Shown: one piece after another, positions 1 to 9,600 of the stretch
Layout: the number at the start of each line of letters is the position of its first letter
Position numbering within the stretch: position 1 is the first letter of the stretch
NCBI GenBank assembly: GCA_018398585.1
Contig: JAGTTD010000005.1
Location: 37,078,750 to 37,142,749, forward strand
Source of the DNA: Simmondsia chinensis
Lineage: Eukaryota; Streptophyta; Magnoliopsida; Caryophyllales; Simmondsiaceae
DNA length: 64,000 nt
Direction: 5' to 3'
The notes under the pieces: model-generated
Seen by the model: the letters and a program-made list of their open reading frames with translations, nothing else
The model's database searches: none
Told to the model about the DNA's origin: nothing
Made by a program: the position numbers and the translations under genes

Positions 1-775
1 TTTATTAGATTATTGGCAGATTAATCTAGACTTATAATATTTAGGCCTAAAATTAGTTTAAAAATAGCTCACAAACACTTATATTAAATTATCTTGTTTG
101 TTCTTTTGAGCAACTATTGCATTTTATATATTGCTACGACTTATGTACATAATTATTTCTAGTCAATTCATGAATAATTTCATTGGTTATTAGTGAAGAA
201 TAGAGAAATGTGAATCAAATCAAAAGGGGGCATATTATTGGGCCGGGTTTAGTAAATATAAGTTGTTATGAGCCGTTGTATTTGGTGGATGATCATTTAA
301 TATTTTTATTTTTTTATTATTTCTATTATTTATTATTTTTTCCTATTATATGCCTTTAAAGTTACCCAAGATAAACAAAATGTAGTAAATTCAACTTCTA
401 TTAAAAAAAGAAAGAAGTGATAATCGGTCCATTTCGGTCTGGTCCATGAAGTAACCGATTGGACCAGATAAATTCAGTCCGATCTTCAGTCTTCAAAAGA
501 GGCCACTTTCGGTCTTTGATCCGGTCTAATCTGATCCAATGCGGTCCGAATTTGGACCGATAAACACCCCTAAATGAGGCCATTAGAAGAAAGCATATTG
601 AAAGTATATTTATACGCTGTGAATAAGTATAGTAAAGAGTTGATATAAAAGATTTAGACCCGTGAGTTAATGGCTGTTGTCTGTTGATAATATGTCATAC
701 ACATACAGAAATTTAAATAATAACAATTGTAGTAACATATTCGTAAAGGTATATCTAAAAAATATATTTTGTTAC

Positions 776-1067
776 TGTCAAGAAACTATCTTTCTCAAAA
801 GTTTAAGCTTATAGGTGAAGACCCAGGAATAATTTTATACTCTAACATGCCCCCTCACGCAAATACCAGTTGGGCTTGAAGCATGGATACTGGACATGCT
901 CACTTTTAACCTTGTGCTTATATTATATTAATATTGACAGCATAGGTTGTTGGAATTCGAACTTGTGACCTGTAGTCATAAGGCTCTGATACCATGTTAA
1001 GGAACAATCTTTCTCAAAAGCTTAAAGCTTATAGATGAAGGTCCAGAAATGATTTTATAATCTAATA
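776..1067 (-). mobile_element. TRIM (miniature LTR retrotransposon), complete
   Basis: On the minus strand, a ~74-bp repeat at 1067-994 is followed at once by TGGTATCAGAGCC (993-981), the standard initiator-Met-tRNA primer site of plant LTR elements. The second terminal repeat (847-776) is preceded by a GAGGGGGCA polypurine tract. Flanks read gttac (771-775) and gttag (1068-1072), a 5-bp TSD with one change. There is no coding space, as expected of TRIM elements. Confidence 0.8.
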
Positions 1068-1152
1068 GTTAGTTCTTATGTGTTAATAAAGGGTGTGAAA
1101 GCTTGTTTTATACAGTAAAATGTTATAATATTTTTTTGTTAGAAGGTGATCA

Positions 1153-1590
1153 ACAACAACAATAGTCCCAGTGCCACGAAGGCTCCCGCAAAAGTAGGGT
1201 TTAGGGGGTGGATGTACGCAACCTTCCCTCTTTAGGGTGCTACCCTGAAGAGAGGTTATTTCCGAGGACCCCCAACCTGGAGAACGTGTCGTCATGGAGG
1301 CGTTTAACCTGAAAATATGAGAATATGAGAGCACCATAGAATAGAAATAAACAAAACACAAACCAAGCGATACCAAGCAGAAACCCAAGGAAGATCACTG
1401 CAGGCACGCAAGTACACAAGTGAACAAGCAATCCCATATACAAATAGAAGCTGTAATACCTGCGCCAAGAGAGGGTGTTAAGACACCTCAAAACATTAGT
1501 ACGAGCCATAGAGGAGGCACTACTCTAGGCCCCTACCTCTGCTACCCTTATGCTAGTCCTCCACCCTATTCTATCTAAGGTCATCTCTTA
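1153..1590 (-). mobile_element. 5'-truncated RTE-type LINE 3' end (Au-SINE-like tail) with perfect TSD
   Basis: The element lies in minus orientation and ends in (TTG)n on that strand. It carries the recurrent tail found across this window (GGGTCC..GAAACAGCCTCTCTTCAGGGTAGCACCCT..GTACATCCACCC..). It is bounded by perfect 16-bp direct repeats at 1137-1152 and 1591-1606. Beyond the tail it extends ~300 bp into sequence also present at 32572-32880, so it is a LINE 3' fragment rather than a short SINE. Confidence 0.8.
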
Positions 1591-1890
1591 TGTTAGAAGG
1601 TGATCACTCTTTCATCATTCGGTCAAAAATTGAAGCATATGCATATAGAACTATTGAAATCGAAGAGAAAAACGTAAGTAAAAAAAGATATATGCTTTAC
1701 CCAAAAGCAGGAATTCTTAAGGTTGTATTTTGAGCATGAAATTAGAGCCCAAAATTAGGGTTGAGGTTGGAATTGGGGCCCAAAATTTCAATTTTATTGT
1801 TTGGTTCACCGGCTAGAACTGGAATCAAAATTCCACAGCCAATTTCATGAAACTGGATTTTAATTGGATATCACATTTTCCAAATTCCTT

Positions 1891-1913
1891 GGGGGGGGGG
1901 GGGGGGGGGGGGG
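1891..1913. repeat. Poly-G tract, 23 bases
   Basis: An uninterrupted run of G, one of several long G/C homopolymers in the window. The exact length is likely to be assembly-sensitive. Confidence 0.85.
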
Positions 1914-1924
1914 AATTACAATTA

Positions 1925-2520
1925 CATATCAACTCTAATGACAAAAACTTCAAATGATCCCACCTGATTAACTCAAATTCAAGATAACTCAAAATATGAA
2001 AACTTAGATATAGCCTAAAATATGACTTGAACCTTAAAATCACTCAACTCAGTTGACTTGCACTAGAAATGACCAAGATCACCACAGCTCAAAGTCTAAA
2101 GTGACCCAACCCGGTTGACCTGAAACTCGAGATAACTCAAATCACAAAAATGGAACTACTTGACTTAAATGTGACGTAAACAAGTTGAGCTGAAGTGAAA
2201 ATGACTCGACCAAATTGACCCAAAACTTAACGCAACTCAGGTCCAAAATGACCTGACTCATATCAAACTCAGCTTAAGGTGACTCGAAATTTGAAATAAT
2301 GCAACTCATTTGTCCCAAAACTAAGCTGACTCGAGCTTAAAGTGACTTAAATTAACTCAAACCCGATCATAACTAGCCTGAATCCAAAAAGACCTCACTC
2401 GATTAACAGAAAATCTAAGATAATTTGAACATCAAATGATCTGATGCGACACTTGAGCCGATTTGACTGGAAACTCAAATAACTGAAACTTAAAGTGCAT
2501 TGCTCCAACCATAATAACTT
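1925..2520. repeat. Diverged low-complexity direct-repeat stretch
   Basis: Repeated short phrases of the type AACTCAAATTGACC / GACTCGA recur every few tens of bases with no open frame. It resembles the interior of the GGTCGGGTC-rich hAT-type element at 29780-30454, but ends could not be defined. Confidence 0.45.
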
Positions 2521-2529
2521 AAATGCAAT

Positions 2530-3890
2530 GCGAACTACTCCTTTGTCACTCCTAACCAAATATTAATGGTATAAAAATTGTGTTTAGGGTTGGGTACAAC
2601 CTCAGCTCTAACCACGCGTGAAAACCAGTTATGTTATGGTCTAGGCTACAAGCTCGTTGACTAACGCTAATAATTTGGAAATCTTAACATGGCTACAAGC
2701 TCACACAAAGAAAGCCAAACAACGATCATAAATTTCCCACATGGGTGCGTATATAACATAACAAAACCATTGTTTACAATAAAACATAAATCTGGGATAC
2801 GGACAGCTACCCGTCCTTCATCCCTAAACTAAAAGTCTATTCCTCCATAGGAGTTCTAAACAGCATGAAATCCAAGAAAGAAAATAATAATAATAAAACT
2901 AAGGATTTAAAGACTCCCCCAATTGATGTTAACGTTGATCCTTGCTTTGATTCCCCAGTACTCCGACCACCTGTGCTTCGGCGTTTGAAAACCCTTTAGA
3001 TCTCGTAGCGGATTCGGGAAGGAGAGGATGAGAGGGGGCATGGAAAAAGATGTGAAATTAGGTCTCGCCCTCCATATTTATACACGGGGCGTGTTTTAGG
3101 GTTGGTCTCATGCCATCCCCGATCGATTGGTGGTCAAACCGATCAATCTGCGCCCCCTTAGCAGCTTGCGCAGTTAACTTAAAACGAGCATAACTTTTGA
3201 TCCGTAATGAGTTATGGGCCAAATTATATACCACATCGAAGCTCTTGAAGAGATCTACGTGACCCAAGTGGTTTCATAAGTATATTAGCAAAATATTGGG
3301 TCATAAATACCCTTCTTTTAGCCTTTTACTCATTTTAAACTTGACCGATTGCCAAAATGCATGGTCAATCGATCCACGCACCCAAGGGAAGACTCTTTTT
3401 GACCGAATCTTGACCTGATGGGTACTTATTTTGCACATGTGGTCGGGTTTCTCAAAGTAGTCTTCAATTATGCCTCGATTACGCTTGAATCTTCCACTTT
3501 TCAGCCTTTGTTTGCTCTGTTACACTCTAAGCCAAAATGTACCTAGATTACAACAAAAACACACGTGTAGAGGCCGAATATATGGCAGGAATGGAAAATA
3601 AAATATGTAAAAATCAAGTGCATCACTCGTCTTGGTTGGGTTATTTGCATCCATGTTTGCATCACAACCCTAGTAGATTTAAAACTCGAAATGCTCCAAC
3701 TCAATTGACCGAAAACCCTTGATGATTCGAATCATTATGTAATTATAATTCTAACATCCAATTCCTTTGATGAACCAAATAATGAAATTTTATTCCACCA
3801 TATTTCCAATTTCATCAAAATTGAAATTGGAATTGCAATTCCACAATCTATTTTCAATTCCATGTTCCAAACATATTCTAAATTCATTCT
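2530..3890 (-). other. Possible LTR-type promoter remnant; otherwise no gene
   Basis: There are no convincing coding frames. On the minus strand a TATAAATA box (3083-3076) follows a GC-richer stretch. This looks like the promoter part of an LTR element, but no terminal repeat, primer site or TSD was found. The call is weak. Confidence 0.25.
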
Positions 3891-3919
3891 AAGTAAAATG
3901 TTATAATATTTACAATGAA

Positions 3920-4210
3920 GATATTAAATATTTACACCAAAGTTACATATATCCTTACACAATTTATATTGTGTCAATTTGGCCTTACACAGTTTATATT
4001 GTGTCAATTTTCACACGATCGAACTGTAGTTAAGTTAATTATGTAATTTTTCAACAGCGTAATCATGTTAGATACACGTACCTAATATAAACTCATTCGT
4101 TGACCCAATTTAAATCAACTCGTAAACTGACTACTACAAATTGTTTAACTAATTTGATAAAATTTTACTTGAAGACTATATTAACAAAATAGAACTTATA
4201 CATGATCAAA
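3920..4210. repeat. Dispersed repeat family copy (ATTTATATTGTGTCAATTT type)
   Basis: Shares TTTATATTGTGTCAATTT, a GTTAAGTTAATTATGTAATTTT block and an inverted counterpart at its far end with copies at 31060-31400 and 63815-64000. Non-coding and MITE-like. Confidence 0.55.
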
Positions 4211-4259
4211 TTGATACAATTAGCTGAAATTTTGAACATAAGTATTGTTTGGTTACCAA

Positions 4260-4318
4260 AAGGAGCATAAAAGAGCATACCCAGTGCTTCAAAGGCTCCC
4301 GCCTATGCAGGGTCTGGG
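4260..4318 (-). mobile_element. Very short LINE/SINE tail insertion with TSD
   Basis: About 59 bp holding only the terminal part of the Au-type tail (minus orientation), flanked by 16-bp direct repeats at 4244-4259 and 4319-4334 that differ at one base. An extreme 5' truncation. Confidence 0.7.
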
Positions 4319-4429
4319 ATTGTTTAGTTACCAAGAAACCAGTAAATTGCCAGAATATGTGAAGTGGAAGATCCTTAGTGATGCGAACTAAGACCAAATC
4401 TAGCTCAATCAATGAAATCACACATTAAA

Positions 4430-4800
4430 TCAAGGATTAATTGGGCCTACAGGACAGTAAACGGCTTTCCTGCTGTATGATTGTATACATGTATATAAGT
4501 ATGAGCTCCAAAAATGGAGTAATTATATAGAAGAAAGGGGAGAAGATATAGAGAGAGCTTGAGGGAGAAAAGAAGGGTTTACATCAACACATGAACCCTA
4601 AAATAACTAAACCTCCCTATTTATAGAGAAAGTACAAAATATCTAAGGTAACGTTGTAGCTGATGTGGTAGGGAGAGCGAGCACCAATGACGGCTGCTGG
4701 GGTTGATAGGCAAACTGCTGTGGACTTAGTGTCGGGGAGTGGAGTCTTGACAGGGACTAAGGCTCCAGGTTTGTATCAATTAGCCGTTTCTAATTTCTTT
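4430..4800 (-). other. LTR-like sequence with TATA box
   Basis: On the minus strand CTATAAATAGGG (near 4627-4616) precedes a CTCTCT-rich stretch, like the U3-R layout of the solo LTRs at 36153 and 60109. Ends and TSD were not found. Confidence 0.3.
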
Positions 4801-4833
4801 AAAAAACCAAGAAGTAACTTACCTAGCTCCAGC

Positions 4834-5218
4834 TAGAAGTGGCCAGGGGCCGGGTAGGCTCAAAACCCTACCTGGTCCTATACCGGGCCTGGCCACGGGC
4901 CCCAAAAAAATTGGGGCAGGCCTGGCGGCCCGGGCCCATTTGGTATTATTATACCCAATAAAATTATAAAAAAATTCTAGCTCACATGATAATAAGGGTG
5001 CAGTGCATTCTAGAGAGGGGGGGGGGGGGGGGGGGGGATCCAATCCCATTAGTGTTATTTTTGTAAAATTTTCAAGATTAAAAAAAAGGGGGAGGAGGGG
5101 GACTGGGCCAACGCAGGGTGAGCCCCCAAGGCCGGGACCCGGACCCCGGCCAGCTACAATAGCTGGCCTGGCTGGCCCTGGCCAGGGCCTGGCCCAGCCT
5201 TGCCCGTGGCCACCTCGA
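4834..5218. mobile_element. hAT miniature element, GC-rich ends, 8-bp TSD
   Basis: Ends match as an inverted repeat (TAGAAGTGGCCA at the left, TCGAGGTGGCCA on the other strand at the right) and run into GGGCCGG-rich arms. The flanks gctccagc (4826-4833) and gctccaac (5219-5226) are an 8-bp TSD with one change. It contains a 21-base G run at 5017-5037. Confidence 0.75.
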
Positions 5219-5439
5219 GCTCCAACTAAGTTCAAATTCCTTTGTTTTTACCTATCTTACCCTAAGAAGTTATATTTTCCATCATAACAATTCAATATTT
5301 TTTACCAATGTCATTTAAAGTGACACAAAAATTAAATTTCTAATAAATATAAAATTAATTCAAAATTTAATTCTTATACTAACAAAAAAAAAATAAAATA
5401 AAAAAATTGTCCAAATAAAAACGCTGCCCAGCTCACAAT

Positions 5440-5860
5440 AACCGTTCTTCATGAAACGACACCGTTTCTAGCTCACCTCCTTTATTTGCAGCTGACGTCA
5501 TCTCTCTCATTTCAAATTTTAAAAAAATAAAAATCCAAAAAAAATACTCCTCTCCCTCAAAATTCTATTACCCAATAAGATACTTCCACGTGGAACTGGC
5601 CCCCACCGTTTCAAAGACAATTAGCGCCAAATTTGTAAAATATTTCTAATTAAAAAAAAATCCAAAAGGGTACCGTCACTTTCCCGGAATATTACAATGG
5701 GTTGCCCTTGATCCAACGGCTCCTGATCTTCCTTGTAGTGAGACTCAATCTCAACCGTTGGTTTTGTCCTTTTCAAGGATATCCGTTAGATTTAAGGAGA
5801 GCAAACCTGACCGTCCAATTTCACTAAATTGAAATTCAAAAAGATCAAGACTGAGAGGGA
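5440..5860 (+). promoter_or_regulatory. TCX promoter region with G-box, E2F-like and MSA-like motifs
   Basis: Upstream of the TCX leader the following can be read: a perfect G-box palindrome CCACGTGG (5586-5593); an E2F-like site GCGCCAAA (5624-5631, minus-strand TTTGGCGC); a second E2F-like site TTTCCCGG (5680-5687); an MSA-core match TCCAACGGCT (5712-5721); and a CAACCGTTG palindrome near 5753. Combined E2F and MSA motifs would fit a cell-cycle gene and possible auto-control by a DREAM-type complex. The motifs are seen; their use is inferred. Confidence 0.5.
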
Positions 5861-5883
5861 GAGGAGAGAGAAAGCCTACCAGA

Positions 5884-5889
<6 letters not shown>

Positions 5890-5922
<33 letters not shown>

Positions 5923-6622
5923 TCGGAGAAATCAGTAACCGTCGCCTGAGAAGTGAATCCAGAGCCGCCGGAGATCCAGTGCGACGCCGTTTTGTTCCGG
6001 AGAAGAGTTTCGTTTGTTCCTTTTTTTTGAATGCGGCCAATTTGGAGGTTTCGAAACTGTGGAAGCCGAGTCGCCTTTTTCCGGGGAAATCAGTGACCGT
6101 CGCCGGAGAAGTGAATCTAGAGAGGCCGGAGGTTCGAAACGACGCGGTTTTCAGGCGGAGAAGAGTGTTGTTTGTTTATTTTTTTCAATCCTGCGAAATC
6201 GCGATCAGTATGTGAAATTTGAACGTTTGATTCAGTGATCGAAGCGAATAGTTACGAAATCAGAGAAATTGGAATTTTTTCCTTCGATTTGGATTCCGAT
6301 TGAGTTCTTAGTTGCGATTTTGGAGAGTTCTGTTTGTTTTCTTTTGTTCAATCCGGTGAATTTGGAGGTTTCGACGTGTTGGAAGCTGAATCGCGATGAC
6401 AATGTGTAATTTGAAGGTTTGAAATCGGAGATATTAAAAGTTTTTCTCTTTGATTGAGATTCCGATCGAGATGCTTGTTGCGATTTTTGAATTATTTGCA
6501 TAGAAAAAGCTGAATCGCGATGAGAATGCAAAATTTGAAGGCTCAAAATCGGAAAAATTGAAAGCTTTTTCTTCGATTTGGATTTCAATCGAGTTATTTG
6601 TTGCGATTTTTGAGTTATTTGC
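5890..6622 (+). repeat. TCX 5' leader made of a CT microsatellite and imperfect tandem repeats
   Basis: A (CT)n run at about 5887-5919 is followed by a ~47-bp block at 5926-5972 that recurs at 6081-6127 with few changes. Then come three diverged copies of a ~125-165-bp unit (about 6254-6411, 6421-6544, 6545-6640) sharing the TTGCGATTTT and GAATCGCGATGA blocks. The last copy runs into the coding start of TCX. This is probably 5' UTR. Overlapping short upstream ORFs exist (for example from 5829), but their use is unknown. Confidence 0.7.
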
Positions 6623-9600
6623 ATGGAAAAAGATGAATCGGCGGTGGCCACAGCGGCAGTTACCGATCTTTCGCCCAAAAAATTGGCGCGGCAATTGGAT
6701 TTCACGGCGATTTTTGGAGCATCCGCAGCTGCTCCGCCGTCAAAGCCGTCGCAAGTGGTGGCAACTTTGCCGTGTGTTTCGCATCCACCTCTGGGAACGC
6801 CATTGACTACGGCAGTGTATGTTATTTTTTTAATTTTTCTTGGAATTTATTTTATTTGGAGTCATGGGAACATTAATTAAGTTATTTATACTGGTGGTCA
6901 TTAATATTTTTTAAGTTTATTGAAATTGGTGTCTTGTCTTTTTATTTTCTTTTATTGAAAATATTTGTAACTTTGTTTAAATTGGTTTTTCTTTTGTTCA
7001 AAATGATCATTAATGTTCGTAATTTTGTTTGTATTGGTGTCTGATATTTTATTTTGTTCAAAATGGTCTCCGTATTTTATTTTAGTATAAAATTGGTTAC
7101 TTGCAACCAATTTTATCATGAAATAGAAAATTAGATACCATTTTGACAAAAAAAAAAAAATGGAGACTAATTTGAATAAATTTAAAAATATTAGAAATCA
7201 TTTTTAAAAAAAAAAGATATAATACTTCGTTTGAATAAATTTATAAATGTTAGAGATTAACAGAACAGTGTCAATAACTCAATGTTAATCTGACTTCGGA
7301 GTTAGAAATTTAGGTTTTTTCTTCTCTGCTTACCATGCGAAATCAATTTCCGAATTTGCTACCGTTTCTGTGAATTAATGTAATTCTGCTTAATTTAGGG
7401 TATGTAAGAAGTTTTACATTTGTAGCTTGGCGTTAAGAAACTAAAAATCATGTGTTACACATTAATTCACAAAAACGGTAGAGAGAGATGAATTGAGATG
7501 AGATGAGAAGAAGAATTGAAGAAGAGGAGAGGTAGAGAGAGAGAAAGATGAGAGAGAAATGAATATTTTTGGCATTTTCTCAAATGAGACCAACACTTCC
7601 CTTTTATACTATTTCATTACATTTGATACTAACTATTATACTAAACATTTAAGAACTAAGATTTATTATACGTAACATCATGTTTTACAGACAATTTTTT
7701 TTTACTTTTAGTGTTTTATTTTTATTATTTTGGTGAAAATCAAAAATAAGAAAAATTTGTTTTCAAAGCCGTTTTTAACTTTTAAAAATTAAAAGTTGCA
7801 AACAAGAATGTGGTAAAACGAGCCCTTAGTGAAAAACGATAGAACATAGCATGATACCAAAATTGCCATTAGTAAAGCAATAATGTTTGTTAGTATGGGT
7901 TAAAAGAGCTCTCTCTCTCTCTCTCACTCTTAACGCTCCTTCCAAATTTGAATCTCTTTTCAGGGGATTGCATTATGTAAATTTCCTTCTTCAAAATATT
8001 TTGCATCCTTCGAAGTTTCAGTGGCTGTTTGATGCTTTTCTGACAACATGCTCCTCAGATTGGGAGTTCTCGGAAACAGTCTCCCTTTAGGGTAACTCTC
8101 TAAAGGGGGAAGACTGCATACATCCACTCCCTCAGACCCTGCTTATGCGGGAGCCCTTGTGGCACTGGGACTACTGTTGCTGCTGTTGTTGTAGTATGGG
8201 TTAAAAGAGCTGTATGCCTGTATTTTTAACTAATATTATATCCTGTTCTGAATCAAATTTACTTGCATGATTGTATTCTCTTTTTTCTTTTAAAAAAGTT
8301 GTGTCTTTCAGCTTGTTCCCATTTTGTTTCAAACTATACTAAGCCTAACTCCTCTCAGAAAACCAGCTTACTAGGGCAGAGGGATGCCCTTACTGTATAC
8401 CCCGGCTGTTAGCATATAGCATGGATCATGTCAAATAATTTTCGCACCCCTATATTGGGGCCTAAACATTGGAAACGGGGCCTATTTCTATTACTATTTC
8501 AGAGGTCCACATGAAGAATTGGTTTGCCAGTGGAAGGATGCTTTCACTATATAAATTGGTAGATGCTAGCATAATCCAGGCAATGTTAGATATTTAATAG
8601 TTTAGGGAGTAATGAAAAAAGAGCAAAAAAAATTAATTGCTCGAGCAACTACAGCTTAAACTAGATTGAAGTTTTTTTGTTTTAACAGCTAATCCTTGCT
8701 CAAATTTTGTTCTCCCTCAGTAAGCTAGAGTCACCAAGGCGGCATCCACAGGCCACGGTTGAAGTGAAGGATGGCACTCCAAAAAAGCAAAAGCAATGTA
8801 ACTGCAAGAATTCAAAGTGCTTGAAATTGTAAGTGCATGATCTATATTTATGAAACTTGCTACAGGAATGCATTACTTTGTTGTGTTAGAGTATAAAACT
8901 ATTCATGAGCTTTCACTCATTTGCTTAAACTTTTGGGATAGTTGGTTCCTTAACATGGTATCAAAACCTTTTTGATTAAAAGATTGCGAATTAGAATCCC
9001 AACGGCCCCCATTTTCAATAGTATAGTAATATAATTTAAGCACAAGTTGTAACATGGAAATGTTCACTATTCATCTTTCAAGCCCAATGGACATTCGTAT
9101 ACGAGGACATGTTAGCGTATAAAAATTATTCATGTCAAGCTTTTGTAATATTTAGTTTCTAGATAGGTAATGATTATACTTTCCCTAATTACTGTATTAC
9201 AAGGGGATGGATTTTTTAAGGGTGGAATTCTATTTAAGTTATAATACTTCGCCTTTATAGGGTTTAACACTCAATTTTTAGCCTTTTTCTATAGATAATA
9301 GGGGTTGGCGTTTGGACTTTGGGAACTTTTGTCCTATGCTTTAAACTTGTTAGTGGTTTACCATTGGAGCAAGCTCTATGTGACAATCATTTAAAGCTTG
9401 CTATTATTGACCCAGGATTTAAATTCTTGTTAAGCTTTTGATGCGTAGATTCCATGTAGGGACTCCAGCTAGTGGAACAAGGCTTAGTTTGTCTTGGATT
9501 AGCATAATAGAATTAACTATGCCAAAAGGTTAAATTATTAGGTGAAGACTCAAAGAACGATTTTATACTTTTAACATGTTCTCTTGTTCAAAAGATTATC

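Noticed and set aside
1083..1509. Overlapping ~90-100-codon ORFs on the minus strand
   Set aside because: They lie within the TSD-bounded LINE fragment 1153-1590 and match no known protein.
4819..5287. Proline/glycine-rich protein-coding ORFs on both strands
   Set aside because: They come from the GC-rich arms and G run of the hAT element at 4834-5218.
5829..6215. A 128-codon gene upstream of TCX
   Set aside because: The frame runs through a CT microsatellite and tandem leader repeats. At most it is an upstream ORF in the TCX leader.
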